Positions 26,221 through 38,353 of a stretch of 64,000 bases of DNA are shown in pieces. The stretch's first letter is position 1, and each line of letters begins with the position of its first letter. A program made the position numbers and the translations under genes. Source of the stretch: Siphonodentalium dalli (lineage: Eukaryota; Mollusca; Scaphopoda; Gadilida; Siphonodentaliidae). Below the pieces are notes generated by a model, which did not search any database, was not told the DNA's origin, and worked only from the letters and a program-made list of their open reading frames with translations. Where the stretch lies: contig CP136067.1 in assembly GCA_032622095.1 (NCBI GenBank), positions 127,199,030-127,263,029 of the forward strand, read 5' to 3'.

Positions 26221-28754
26221 GGATTTAATATAATCAGCATATAACGGGGATTTCATTATAAAGTGGATTTAATCTAATCAGCATATAACGGGGATTTCAT
26301 TATAAAGTGGAGTTAATCTAATCAGCATATAACGGGGATTTCATTATAAAGTGGATTTAATATAATCAGCATATAACGGGGATTTCATTATAAAGTGGAT
26401 TTAATCTAATCAGCATATAACGGGCATTTCATTATAAAGTGGATTTAATCTAATCAGCATATAACGGGCATTTCATTATAAAGTGGATTTAATCTAATCA
26501 GCATATAACGGGCATTTCATTATAAAGTGGATTTAATCTAATCAGCATATAACGGGGATGTCATTATAAAGTGGATTTAATCTAATCAGCATATAACGGG
26601 GATTTCATTATAAAGTGGATTTAATCTAATCAGCATATAACGGGGATTTAATTATAAAGTGGATTTAATCTAATCAGTATATAACGGGCATTTCATTATA
26701 AAGTGGATTTAATCTAATCAGCATATAACGGGGATTTCATTATAAAGTGAATTTAATCTAATCAGCATATAACGGGCATTTAATTATAAAGTGGAGTTAA
26801 TCTAATCAGCATATAACGGGGATTTCATTATAAAGTGGATTTAATCTAATCAGCATATAACGGGCATTTCATTATAAAGTGGATTTAATCTAATCAGCAT
26901 ATAACGGGGATTTCATTATAAAGTGGATTTAATCTAATCAGCATATAACGGGCATTTCATTATAAAGTGGATTTAATCTAATCAGCATATAACAGGCATT
27001 TAATTACAAAGTGGAGTTAATCTAATCAGCATATAACGGGGATTTCATTATAAAGTGGATTTAATATAATCAGCATATAACGGGCATTTCATTATAAAGT
27101 GGATTTAATCTAATCAGTATATAACGGGGATTTCATTATAAAGTGGATTTAATCTAATCAGCATATAACGGGCATTTCATTATAAAGTGGATTTAATATA
27201 ATCAGCATATAACGGGCATTTCATTATAAAGTGGATTTAATATAATCAGTATATAACGGGGATTTAATTATAAAGTGGATTTAATACAATCAGCATATAA
27301 CGGGCATTTCATTATAAAGTAGATTTAATCTAATCAGCATATAACGGGGATTTCATTATAAAGTGGATTTAATCTAATCAGCATATAACGGGGATTTCAT
27401 TATAAAGTGGATTTAATCTAATCAGTATATAACGGGCATTTCATTATAAAGTGGATTTAATATAATTAGCATATAACGGGGATTTAATTATAAAGTGGAT
27501 TTAATCTAATCAGTATATAACGGGCATTTCATTATAAAGTGGATTTAATCTAATCAGCATATAACGGGGATTTCATTATAAAGTGGATTTAATATAATCA
27601 GCATATAACGGGGATTTCATTATAAAGTAGATTTAATCTAATCAGCATATAACGGGGATTTCATTATAAAGTGGATTTAATCTAATCAGCATATAACGGG
27701 CATTTCATTATAAAGTGGATTTAATATAATCAGCATATAACGGGGATTTCATTATAAAGTGGATTTAATCTAATCAGTATATAACGGGGATTTCATTATA
27801 AAGTGAATTTAATCTAATCAGCATATAACGGGCATTTAATTATAAAGTGAATTTAATCTAATCAGCATATAACGGGGATTTCATTATAAAGTGGATTTAA
27901 TCTAATCAGTATATAACGGGCATTTCATTATAAAGTGGATTTAATCTAATCAGTATATAACGGGCATTTCATTATAAAGTGGATTTAATCTAATCAGCAT
28001 ATAACGGGGATTTAATTATAAAGTGGATTTAATCTAATCAGCATATAACGGGGATTCATTATAAAGTGGATTTAATCTAATCAGCATATAACGGGCATTT
28101 AATTATAAAGTGGATTTAATCTAATCAGTATATAACGGGGATTTCATTATAAAGTGGATTTAATCTAATCAGCATATAACAGGAATTCATTATAAAGTGG
28201 ATTTAATCTAATCAGCATATAACGTGGATTTCATTATAAAGTGGATTTAATCTAATCAGCATATTAACGGACATTTCATTATAAAGTGAATTTAATCTAA
28301 TCAGCATATAACGGGGATTTCATTATAAAGTGGATTTAATCTAATCAGTATATAACGGGGATTCATTATAAAGTGGATTTAATCTAATCAGCATATAACG
28401 TGGATTTCATTATAAAGTGAATTTAATCTAATCAGCATATAACGGGCATTTAATTATAAAGTGAATTTAATCTAATCAGCATATAACGGGGATTTCATTA
28501 TAAAGTGGATTTAATCTAATCAGTATATAACGGGGATTTCATTATAAAGTGGATTTAATCTAATCAGTATATAACGGGGATTTCATTATAAAGTGGATTT
28601 AATCTAATCAGCATATAACGGGCATTTCATTATAAAGTGGATTTAATATAATCAGCATATAACGGGGATTTCATTATAAAGTGGATTTAATCTAATCAGC
28701 ATATAACGGGGATTTCATTATAAAGTGGATTTAATCTAATCAGCATATAACGGG

Positions 28755-31700
28755 GATTTTATTATAAAGTGGATTTAATCTAATCAGCATATAACGTGGA
28801 TTTCATTATAAAGTGGATTTAATCTAATCAGCATATAACGGGGATTTCATTATAAAGTGGATTTAATATAATCAGCATATAACGGGGATTTCATTATAAA
28901 GTGGATTTAATCTAATCAGCATATAACGGGGATTTCATTATAAAGTGGATTTAATCTAATCAGCATATAACGGGCATTTCATTATAAAGTGGATTTAATA
29001 TAATCAGCATATAACGGGGATTTCATTATAAAGTGGATTTAATCTAATCAGCATATAACGGGGATTTCATTATAAAGTGGATTTAATCTAATCAGCATAT
29101 AACGGGGATTTCATTATAAAGTGGATTTAATCTAATCAGCATATAACGGGGATTTCATTATAAAGTGGATTTAATCTAATCAGCATATAACGGGCATTTC
29201 ATTATAAAGTGGATTTAATATAATCAGCATATAACGGGGATTTCATTATAAAGTGGATTTAATATAATCAGCATATAACGGGGATTTCATTATAAAGTGG
29301 ATTTAATCTAATCAGCATATAACGGGCATTTCATTATAAAGTGGATTTAATCTAATCAGCATATTAACGGGCATTGCATTATAAAGTGAATTTAATATAA
29401 TCAGCATATAACGGGGATTTCATTATAAAGTGGATTTAATCTAATCAGCATATTAACGGGCATTTCATTATAAAGTGGATTTAATATAATCAGCATATAA
29501 CGGGCATTTCATTATAAAGTGGATTTAATCTAATCAGCATATTAACGGGCATTTCATTATAAAGTGGATTTAATCTAATCAGCATATTAACGGGCATTTC
29601 ATTATAAAGTGGATTTAATCTAATCAGCATATTAACGGGCATTTCATTATAAAGTGGATTTAATATAATCAGCATATAACGGGGATTTCATTATAAAGTG
29701 AATTTAATCTAATCAGCATATAACGGGGATTTCATTATAAAGTGGATTTAATCTAATCAGTATATAACGGGGATTTCATTATAAAGTGGATTTAATCTAA
29801 TCAGTATATAACGGGGATTTCATTATAAAGTGGATTTAATCTAATCAGCATATAACGGGCATTTCATTATAAAGTGGATTTAATATAATCAGCATATAAC
29901 GGGGATTTCATTATAAAGTGGATTTAATCTAATCAGCATATAACGGGGATTTCATTATAAAGTGGATTTAATCTAATCAGCATATAACGGGGATTTCATT
30001 ATAAAGTGGATTTAATCTAATCAGCATATAACGGGGATTTCATTATAAAGTGGATTTAATCTAATCAGCATATAACGGGGATTTTATTATAAAGTGGATT
30101 TAATCTAATCAGCATATAACGTGGATTTCATTATAAAGTGGATTTAATCTAATCAGCATATAACGGGGATTTCATTATAAAGTGGATTTAATATAATCAG
30201 CATATAACGGGGATTTCATTATAAAGTGGATTTAATCTAATCAGCATATAACGGGGATTTCATTATAAAGTGGATTTAATCTAATCAGCATATAACGGGC
30301 ATTTCATTATAAAGTGGATTTAATATAATCAGCATATAACGGGGATTTCATTATAAAGTGGATTTAATCTAATCAGCATATAACGGGGATTTCATTATAA
30401 AGTGGATTTAATCTAATCAGCATATAACGGGGATTTCATTATAAAGTGGATTTAATCTAATCAGCATATAACGGGGATTTCATTATAAAGTGGATTTAAT
30501 CTAATCAGCATATAACGGGCATTTCATTATAAAGTGGATTTAATATAATCAGCATATAACGGGGATTTCATTATAAAGTGGATTTAATATAATCAGCATA
30601 TAACGGGGATTTCATTATAAAGTGGATTTAATCTAATCAGCATATAACGGGCATTTCATTATAAAGTGGATTTAATCTAATCAGCATATTAACGGGCATT
30701 GCATTATAAAGTGAATTTAATATAATCAGCATATAACGGGGATTTCATTATAAAGTGGATTTAATCTAATCAGCATATTAACGGGCATTTCATTATAAAG
30801 TGGATTTAATATAATCAGCATATAACGGGCATTTCATTATAAAGTGGATTTAATCTAATCAGCATATTAACGGGCATTTCATTATAAAGTGGATTTAATC
30901 TAATCAGCATATTAACGGGCATTTCATTATAAAGTGGATTTAATCTAATCAGCATATTAACGGGCATTTCATTATAAAGTGGATTTAATATAATCAGCAT
31001 ATAACGGGGATTTCATTATAAAGTGAATTTAATCTAATCAGCATATAACGGGGATTTCATTATAAAGTGGATTTAATCTAATCAGTATATAACGGGGATT
31101 TCATTATAAAGTGGATTTAATCTAATCAGTATATAACGGGGATTTCATTATAAAGTGGATTTAATCTAATCAGCATATAACGGGCATTTCATTATAAAGT
31201 GGATTTAATATAATCAGCATATAACGGGGATTTCATTATAAAGTGGATTTAATCTAATCAGCATATAACGGGGATTTCATTATAAAGTGGATTTAATCTA
31301 ATCAGCATATAACGGGGATTTTATTATAAAGTGGATTTAATCTAATCAGCATATAACGTGGATTTCATTATAAAGTGGATTTAATCTAATCAGCATATAA
31401 CGGGGATTTCATTATAAAGTGGATTTAATATAATCAGCATATAACGGGGATTTCATTATAAAGTGGATTTAATCTAATCAGCATATTAACGGGCATTTCA
31501 TTATAAAGTGGATTTAATATAATCAGCATATAACGGGCATTTCATTATAAAGTGGATTTAATCTAATCAGCATATTAACGGGCATTTCATTATAAAGTGG
31601 ATTTAATCTAATCAGCATATTAACGGGCATTTCATTATAAAGTGGATTTAATCTAATCAGCATATTAACGGGCATTTCATTATAAAGTGGATTTAATCTA

Positions 31701-32367
31701 ATCAGCATATAACGGGCATTTAATTATAAAGTGAATTTAATCTAATCAGCATATTAACGGGCATTTAATTATAAAGTGAATTTAATCTAATCAGCATATT
31801 AACGGGCATTTAATTATAAAGTGAATTTAATCTAATCAGCATATTAACGGGCATTTCATTATAAAGTGGATTTAATCTAATCAGCATATTAACGGGCATT
31901 TCATTATAAAGTGGATTTAATCTAATCAGCATATTAACGGGCATTTCATTATAAAGTGGATTTAATCTAATCAGCATATTAACGGGCATTTAATTATAAA
32001 GTGGATTTAATCTAATCAGTATATAACGGGGATTTCATTATAAAGTGGATTTAATCTAATCAGTATATAACGGGGATTTCATTATAAAGTGGATTTAATC
32101 TAATCAGCATATTAACAGGCATTTAATTATAAAGTGAATTTAATCTAATCAGCATATTAACGGGCATTTAATTATAAAGAGAATTTAATCTAATCAGCAT
32201 ATTAACGGGCATTTAATTATAAAGTGAATTTAATCTAATCAGCATATTAACGGGCATTTAATTATAAAGTGAATTTAATCTAATCAGCATATTAACGGGG
32301 ATTTCATTATAAAGTGGATTTAATCTAATCAGCATATTAACGGGCATTTCATTATAAAGTGAATTTA
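28755..32367. repeat. Right-end higher-order repeat with 45-bp variant units
   Basis: The variant GGATTTTATTATAAAG occurs at about 28755, 30080 and 31317, at steps of 1325 bases (30 units) and 1237 bases (28 units). Those lengths need five 45-bp units per block. The 45-bp form has CATATTAACGG in place of CATATAACGG. It is seen from about 28261, and runs of it dominate 31.5-32.37 kb. Because 45 is a multiple of three, runs of it leave a reverse-strand frame open as repeats of MLIRLNPLYNEMPVN; this is a length effect, not evidence of a gene. Confidence 0.8.
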
Positions 32368-33089
32368 AATTCAATCGATATATTGTGGCAACTGGGAAAC
32401 CACATGTAAATCTTTCTATACTAAATATTTTTTGATGAGTAGGTGCCTTAGCAAATGTGCAGGTAATATGTTCAACGAACAACCTATCTGAACATTTCCC
32501 ACATAAGAATAGGAATCTTTATGTACTTGTATTAGTATTTCGTATGTCTGTCCGACTCTGTCGACTACTCATTTATCTTGAACACCTCTTCAAATGAAAA
32601 ATATATTGAACATTACAATGTATAGGTTTATAACTGAGAGAATAACGTTGGTAACGGGATAATCCATTTAGTATAGACCGGGTTAAAATCGTCAGATATA
32701 AGAGGTGTTGTAGCGCGAGTGGAATGTATATATTTACATACTAAGTGTTGTCATCACTAAATCCAGCATTCTGATTGGTCGGCGCCCACGTGGCTAGTTG
32801 TAATTATTTCTCGGTGAATGCGCAACGGCTTATAACTGCAAGCTCATAACAACATCGATACGTCATTTGGGTTTGGAAAGGCGAACGCGTAATGTTTTGG
32901 GCGCATTTGGATTCGCACAGGATTGACTTAATAAATCATCGGGTTTCAATTGTTCCTGTTAACTTTTGCCAAGGGTGCTATGGGATATTTTGGGCTGGTT
33001 TTGTCACGATACACTTTTCGATTTAAATACATTTACAAAAGTGGCCTTTTCGATAAATGTATATAAATATAAGGATTAACTGTCATGTG
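32368..33089. other. Unique DNA beside the satellite, no gene recognised
   Basis: The satellite ends inside a unit near 32367 and passes into ordinary AT-rich sequence. Only short open frames are present and one (32258-32482, minus) merely runs out of the satellite. No repeat or RNA gene recognised. Confidence 0.5.
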
Positions 33090-33103
33090 GACTGTTTTTA
33101 TGG

Positions 33104-33135
<32 letters not shown>

Positions 33136-33429
33136 GGTTTATTGTCGCTTTAGCAACTAAGGCTATATCACGACATTGCCAGTTTTAGTGGTGGAGGAAA
33201 TCCGCACACTTGCGACTAATCTAACAGTGATTTCAATAGCTGATAGACTCGTCAACCATGTACGGCAAACCACCGGCCATCGGCGAGTAACTAGCAACTC
33301 CACCAGATAACGATTTCGAGTTACAAAGTCCACGATGGAAACATGTGGATTTGAACCCTTATCGCCAGCGCTGGAGGGCGAATCGGCTTGGAGTGGTACC
33401 CCTAACCAATTGAGCCACCGAGGCCCCCC
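33104..33429 (-). mobile_element. tRNA-derived SINE with target-site duplication
   Basis: On the minus strand the element begins GGGGGGCCTCGGTGGCTC. It contains an A box like that of tRNA genes (TGGCTCAATTGG, complement of 33406-33417) and a B box (GGTTCAAATCC, complement of 33347-33357). It ends in a run of ATCA repeats (complement of about 33104-33133). Flanking copies of GACTGTTTTTATGG (33090-33103) and GACTGTTTTATGG (33430-33442) form the target duplication, differing by one T. This is the layout of an RNA polymerase III transcribed SINE mobilised by a LINE. A 133-residue open frame on the plus strand across it is an accident. Confidence 0.88.
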
Positions 33430-33547
33430 GACTGTTTTATGGAGATGTAACCGTGAGGTAAGGGGTCATAACTTGTATGTAAAACCCTTCGGGTTTTACA
33501 CAAGTTATGACCACTTACCTCACGGTTACATCTCCATAAAAACAGTC
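33430..33547. repeat. Near-perfect 118-bp palindrome
   Basis: The sequence from GACTGTTTTATGGAGATG reads back as its own reverse complement to 33547, with arms of about 57 bases meeting at AACCCTTCGGGTT and only three or four differences. It could form a long hairpin. The SINE target lies at the outer edge of its left arm, so the palindrome is older than the SINE. It may be a MITE or foldback element; I found no clear target duplication of its own. Confidence 0.85.
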
Positions 33548-34190
33548 ATGAACGATCGAATGCCTATAATTACAAGTACGCGTGTTGCAAGATCAGAGTA
33601 TGTGGTTTCCATAAGAGAGTGTTCCAATCCGATAACATTTTATAGGGAAGATGACAACCATCAAATCATCTTTGTTCAAAGATTGGAACCACGTGCTTTA
33701 TGTTTGGATCAACGTAAATATCTTCAGAGTATATGATGTATAATATTATGTGCACTGTTTTACCATAAACACATCCACATGGGCGAACTAAGCCTTCAAT
33801 AAACCATAAATATGGACATGATGGATTTGGAAAATAATGGATTTAGTGCTATGACAAGAGATTCATCAATTCGAGTTGATCCTCAAAATTGAAAACCAGA
33901 TTCTTGTTATAAAATGTGCAACTTGATTGGGCGATATTTAGTTCGAAGATCCAACCAGTAAAAGTTATGTATAGTAATATTCACTCATATTAGCAGCATC
34001 TTATATATAAATGATAGTGTTCTCATTCTAAAGTTTAAAGCAACATATTTTTACCTAATTTCTATATTCAAAGAAATAACTATACATCAATGTTGTCATA
34101 CATATAATCAGATTACTTGTTGTGCTTATTATTGTTTTGTGTGAACACTGTCTTATATGGTGTTTTATGGTAATTACGTGCGCTCGCGCA
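33548..34190. other. Intergenic DNA, no gene recognised
   Basis: AT-rich, with scattered short open frames and no domain, RNA gene or repeat recognised. Confidence 0.45.
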
Positions 34191-34194
34191 ACAG

Positions 34195-34380
34195 TATGGC
34201 GATCAGTCAGTTTCGTAGGTACGTTGGTGTCACCCTACCGATTTCACTCCATGACGTCGCCCTTACGCAGTACATGCCGGCGACGTTACGGAGTAGATTA
34301 TAGAGTTGACGCCCTTGGCACTGACTTCCGTTACTAGCTCGTTGCTATATAAACAAACCAGCGATGTGGCTTTTGTCGAA
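34195..34380 (+). promoter_or_regulatory. Candidate promoter with TATA box
   Basis: A locally GC-richer stretch holds TGACGTCG (about 34252, CRE-like) and, about 90 bases later, CTATATAAAC (about 34344-34353), a good TATA-box match. Only short open frames follow, none with a recognisable domain, so no gene can be attached to it. It may belong to a non-coding or multi-exon transcript, or be chance. Confidence 0.2.
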
Positions 34381-34945
34381 AATTGACAGTCAGTACATTC
34401 GCCCTGTATACATGTTCTTTCAGAAAATACAAAACACCACAACTTTATACCCCACCAATGTCAGTGTCTCGATATCATTTGACCATATTTCTTGACATGA
34501 GACCGCGACAGACACGGCGTGAAATACATCGCATTGAGTATACAATTTCCCATTGTTTCAATTCAACTTCAAGATCGCGGTAAAATCAAAACCGCAATTT
34601 GTAAGTGGTAAACATCTGAAAAAGACATCAGGTACATGCAGAAACTAATTGTTGTGCATATTTATTTCTATTTGAGGTGGCAATTTGTCATGTTTATCAG
34701 TAATTTTAACGATAAGAGCGATGGTAATTGGGGGACTATATTTTATCTAGCGCATTAAATTTAAAATAAAAAGTCGTGAATTGGCTGAGTGTTTCTATGG
34801 CCGCACAGTTCGTTGATAATTACGAGCCATTTGTTTGTCTAAATAACATTTTTAAGTTTGAAAAGCATTAGAATGGGGATAACAGTGTGGTGTTTTGTGA
34901 TTTCGGAAAGGTGCATGTTATGTTATGCCTTATCTGTTCGTAGTT
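34381..34945. other. Intergenic DNA, no gene recognised
   Basis: No domain-bearing open frame or repeat was recognised between the candidate promoter and the first CAACGCGGTTG-like motif cluster. Confidence 0.4.
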
Positions 34946-34947
34946 TC

Positions 34948-35085
34948 CCTTTTAACGCGGTCCTCAGCCGTTAACAACGCGGTTGTATCGTCAACGCAAT
35001 GCGTGTACGTTAGGACCCCGTTGAAGTTTAACGAGTTCCTTGGGAGTCAACGAGGTTGCGTAATGTCAACACCGAATTGCGTTAG
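34948..35085. repeat. Cluster of CAACGCGGTTG-like motifs, left
   Basis: Within about 140 bases there are degenerate copies of one palindrome-like motif: AACGCGGTCC, CAACGCGGTTG, CAACGCAATGCG, CCCGTTGAAG, CAACGAGGTTGCG and AATTGCGTTAG. The same motif is clustered in the opposite orientation at 36560-36745. Paired clusters could be subterminal repeats of a 1.8-kb transposon, or protein-binding arrays. Confidence 0.45.
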
Positions 35086-36559
35086 CGTATTTCATACTGC
35101 GTAGCCTATTTTAGTTTTGTTTTATTTACGTTCACATTTGAATAATTCCATGTTCCATGCTGGTAGGAGTCATCTTCATCAAATTGGCACACTGTAATAT
35201 AATATCTCGCCCAGAAAGCTGCGGATGCAGAACGGCCTTTGACCTAAATTTAATAATAACTTCCAAAGACGAGTCAATGTCGCAATGCGAGCGCATGGTC
35301 AAACAGAGGTTCACGATGGGGAAGTTTTTCATGCAAGTCAACAGGGAACCCATCTCTGAATAATATTTTACAAACTGTATGCATGTATATAACTATGCCG
35401 ACGAAATGCTAATTAAAGTGCTGGTCATAAACAACAAATGGTGTTTATTTTATATAATTATTGTTGGTTTATTTAATATGGTATGCGTGGTATCAATAAC
35501 CACTGGAAAATTTCTATTTTTCATGGCGTTTGTTCGTAAAGTACATGAACGCTCTGTATTGCTACATGCTATAGAAACAGTTTCGGCCGACACCGGAACA
35601 CGATACGAGGAGACAATTACTCCATTCGTACCAACATGACCGAACATGCAAAACTTACCAGAAAGTTAAATGCATGTGCGGTTCCGTACATTTATGAGTT
35701 TCAAACCGCGAAAACATTAACATGAGACACGTGCTGCTCTGTTCAACTGTTTCTACCCACCACCGCCCAGAATGTTAGTTAATACATGAATAAAGTAGCC
35801 CAATGTGTTCTATTTTAATTGACGTGTATTTTTCCGTGGGTGTAAACTATTGACAATTATCGATTTGTACATTGTATGCAAACTTCATTTCTGCATATTT
35901 CACGCATCTTTTGACTCCGTGACAATGAACACCTGCTTGTCATTTGACAATATAAAAAAGGCCGGGGTTCTCGATGGGATATTTCGTGTAACGCGTACAA
36001 TACAGAATAACAACGATGTCAGGATATGAGTCGGAAACGTTATGTTATAATATGTTACATACAAATGCACTAGTTTAATCATATAGATACAATAAAATGT
36101 TTGACAATATAAGGCAAACAAAATAATATGTGTTTCCGATTTGTTGACCTAAAATCTCCAGGTAGATAGATACAAGTATGTCGTAATTTTCATAGTTGTA
36201 TACTGTTAGGATAAAGTGTGCTAATTTGATAACATAACTACCGGTATTTGAGCATCGTTGTTGTAACGAAAATGTAATTGTATTATCATATAATTCTGCA
36301 TTAATACAAATTGTACACAAAACTCGTAAACACGGCGAATTTACATTGGAACTGAAAATGAAAATAAGTTTCTGTGATCTTACGTATGAGGTAGCTCTAC
36401 GTGAGTACGCAATGTTACAGAAAATAGGTCCCGAATAAATCACTGTTTACATGTAATTGTTATATAATAACAATGGCATTTGTTCGTAAATAAAACAACG
36501 CAAATGTGTTAAATATTGACGAATATTTACGGAGGCGTAAAAACATTGCATTATGTTGG
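35086..36559. other. Interior between the two motif clusters, no gene recognised
   Basis: Contains several open frames of 65-122 codons on both strands, none with a recognisable domain or transposase motif. If the flanking motif clusters are the ends of an element, this is its interior; it looks non-autonomous. Confidence 0.4.
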
Positions 36560-36745
36560 CAACGTTCCATTTTGTTGACGGTTATCTCGACCGCGTTTGT
36601 TGCGTTGAAGGTTACCTCAACCGCGTTGAGAAACATCACAACCGCGTTGTATTAACGTTACGGTCGCGTTGCGTTAAAACGAGAACCGCATTGATGGTCA
36701 ATTCTAAACGCAGACTTAATGCGGTTCCAATTTGGTCGAGAGGGA
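36560..36745. repeat. Cluster of CAACCGCGTTG-like motifs, right
   Basis: CCGCG or its variants recur at 36591, 36621, 36642, 36664 and 36686, mostly 21-22 bases apart, or two turns of the helix. Examples are CAACCGCGTTGAG and CAACCGCGTTGT. The cluster lies just beyond the 3' end of the TRIM-like gene and is inverted relative to the cluster at 34948. Confidence 0.5.
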
Positions 36746-36800
36746 CACTTATTTTGAGAATATGTGTACGAGTGTATCCGATAATGTCTTATATATGTGT

Positions 36801-38333
36801 TCAAGGCTTAGACGAGAAAAATAATATGTTCTTATCCTTGTTTCTGCAGCTAACAGCGAGGCGACCACTGTGGTCGTGGTACGACACGCGGAATGGATTG
36901 TATATCCCATCTTTCTGGTAAAGGACATTTCTCACGAAGTTCCCATCCAGGCAGAATTCCACCACAGAGTTCGATCCCCCTGATAGTATGTACACGGACT
37001 GGCCGACCGAACACATGCCACGAGGCTTAACAACATGACACTTCTTGATGACTTTCAGGTCGGCTGACAGAATGAATACAGAATTATCGAAGAAATCGGA
37101 AACCAGAACCCGATCCTCGTTAGGTGTGACGCGAAGGGACCACGGTTCATTGATAGAGTACGTCGAGGACATCAACTGACCACTGCTAGTTATAATAGAC
37201 ACTCTGACGTCATCATCACGTGGGTATGAAACGACAAAGTTCCCACCAATACCAGCAATGCTAGTACCTATTCCATGTGAAGGGAACTTCCGCAGCAATG
37301 ACAGTTTATCTAACTCATAAACCCACACATTATGGTCGGTTGCAGTGGCAAATAACATGTTGTTATGGATACAGAGACCCAGAAGGTTTTCGTAAGTTGC
37401 AACTGAAAACAATTCGCACGCGTTCTCGTTAATCTTTAACAAACGATGAGGGGGGGAAACGGACAGCAACACATGCCCTGGTGATGACGGAATGAAGCAC
37501 ACAACAGGATCAATGCCTGTATACCAGAAGCGGGAAATCTCAGTGAATGAACTGATGTCCTGTGCATCACCTGACAATTTATCATTTATTTCGTCTACAG
37601 CTGGTTGTAATCTAATGCTTGTGCATGGAGCCGACGTTCCTTCCGGTTTTGTCAGCATCCTTCCGTAAAGGACCGATAAGTCATCTGCCAGGCGACTAAT
37701 GACGTCAGAACTCGACTGACTATGAATTGATATATATGGCAGAGAGGCTTCCAAATCACTATCTTTAAGTAACATGTCTTCTGCAGATGATACAGCGTCT
37801 TTCAGTCTCGTTGCTTTGTTATTCAACTCAAGAAGATTCTCCGAAATCTGGGCGTCCGCTCCGCTAAGAGCAGAGCTGGTATCAGATTCAGCATGCCCAT
37901 GCATGTTGGGAGACATGTCGCGCAGATTGTTAAGAAATCGTTCTATTTTTTCCAATTCTCTCACGCGTTCGTTGGTTTTCCTCCGTTGGTCCTGGATTTT
38001 CTGTATACAATCTTCTTGAAATTTGTTGACGGCCGCATGCAGCTTATCGCAGAACGTTACGACATTATCCATGTCTGAATCAGTTTGCTGTCGCAAGTCA
38101 TCTTGCATGTCGATAAGAGAACTTCGCGTGCCACTACATTGTTGTATGACGTCATGTATGGATGACGTAGATGACTCGATCAGCTGTTTGTAGTGATTAC
38201 TGGCATCTTTCGTCATCATGACTGTGCATCCTGGATTAGCACTCTTATGACAGATTCCACAACAGTATACCGCGTGCTGTGTGCAGAAAGATGGGTCTTC
38301 ATCCTCGTGCATTAAGCATTGTTGTCTGGACAT
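36801..38333 (-). CDS. TRIM-like protein: B-box, coiled coil, beta-propeller
   Basis: 510-residue protein. Residues 6-36 hold a B-box type zinc-binding pattern (CLMH, then C-x2-H, CGIC and a later C). Residues about 60-200 are rich in heptad-like charged and hydrophobic runs, with RRKTNERVRELEKIERFL as the clearest coiled-coil segment. From about residue 270 to the end, repeated hydrophobic strands with SD, VSYPRDDD and LVSDFFDNSVFIL-like blades resemble the NHL/six-bladed propeller of TRIM2/TRIM3/TRIM56-like proteins. There is no RING finger in this exon. TRIM proteins of this type are usually ubiquitin ligases or scaffolds in the cytoplasm, and molluscs have many of them; E3 activity here is unproven. 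The ATG lies 20 bases inside an exon that begins after a good splice acceptor, and the frame is open back to it, so an upstream exon could add a RING. Confidence 0.85.
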   Translation of the reverse strand: MSRQQCLMHEDEDPSFCTQHAVYCCGICHKSANPGCTVMMTKDASNHYKQLIESSTSSIHDVIQQCSGTRSSLIDMQDDLRQQTDSDMDNVVTFCDKLHAAVNKFQEDCIQKIQDQRRKTNERVRELEKIERFLNNLRDMSPNMHGHAESDTSSALSGADAQISENLLELNNKATRLKDAVSSAEDMLLKDSDLEASLPYISIHSQSSSDVISRLADDLSVLYGRMLTKPEGTSAPCTSIRLQPAVDEINDKLSGDAQDISSFTEISRFWYTGIDPVVCFIPSSPGHVLLSVSPPHRLLKINENACELFSVATYENLLGLCIHNNMLFATATDHNVWVYELDKLSLLRKFPSHGIGTSIAGIGGNFVVSYPRDDDVRVSIITSSGQLMSSTYSINEPWSLRVTPNEDRVLVSDFFDNSVFILSADLKVIKKCHVVKPRGMCSVGQSVYILSGGSNSVVEFCLDGNFVRNVLYQKDGIYNPFRVSYHDHSGRLAVSCRNKDKNILFFSSKP

Positions 38334-38353
38334 TTCTTTGTTGTGGAATGGAA

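Larger units (their letters stand above)
8844..32367. repeat. 44-bp satellite DNA array, about 530 units
   Basis: A continuous head-to-tail array about 23.5 kb long. The unit is 44 bases, about 30% GC, and can be written from its start as GTGGATTTAATCTAATCAGC plus ATATAACGGGGATTTCATTA plus TAAA. Variation is concentrated at a few sites: CTAATC or ATAATC, CAGC, CAGT or CAGG, CGGGG or CGGGC, TTTCATT or TTACATC, GTGGAT, GTGAAT or GAGAAT. No other sequence interrupts it. The 44-bp period is not a multiple of three and stops occur throughout, so it is non-coding. Single-base indels are rare (43-bp unit near 14617; GGATTCATT units near 28051, 28180 and 28360). Such arrays are typical of heterochromatin; a pericentromeric or subtelomeric position is possible but not shown. 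Confidence 0.97.

Noticed and set aside
29490-31708. Reverse-strand open frames of repeated 15-residue units (MLIRLNPLYNEMPVN) at three places in the satellite
   Set aside because: They arise because runs of the 45-bp satellite variant keep one frame open. The 44-bp units on both sides close it, and there is no start context, domain or independent conservation.
8844-32367. CRISPR-like array
   Set aside because: Units are contiguous with no unique spacers, the genome is eukaryotic, and no cas genes are present. It is satellite DNA.
33347-33417. Stand-alone tRNA gene
   Set aside because: A and B boxes are present, but they sit at the head of a SINE with a tail and target duplication, and no proper cloverleaf was evident.
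33335-33736. 133-codon open frame
   Set aside because: It runs antisense through the SINE head and across the palindrome; composition follows those repeats.
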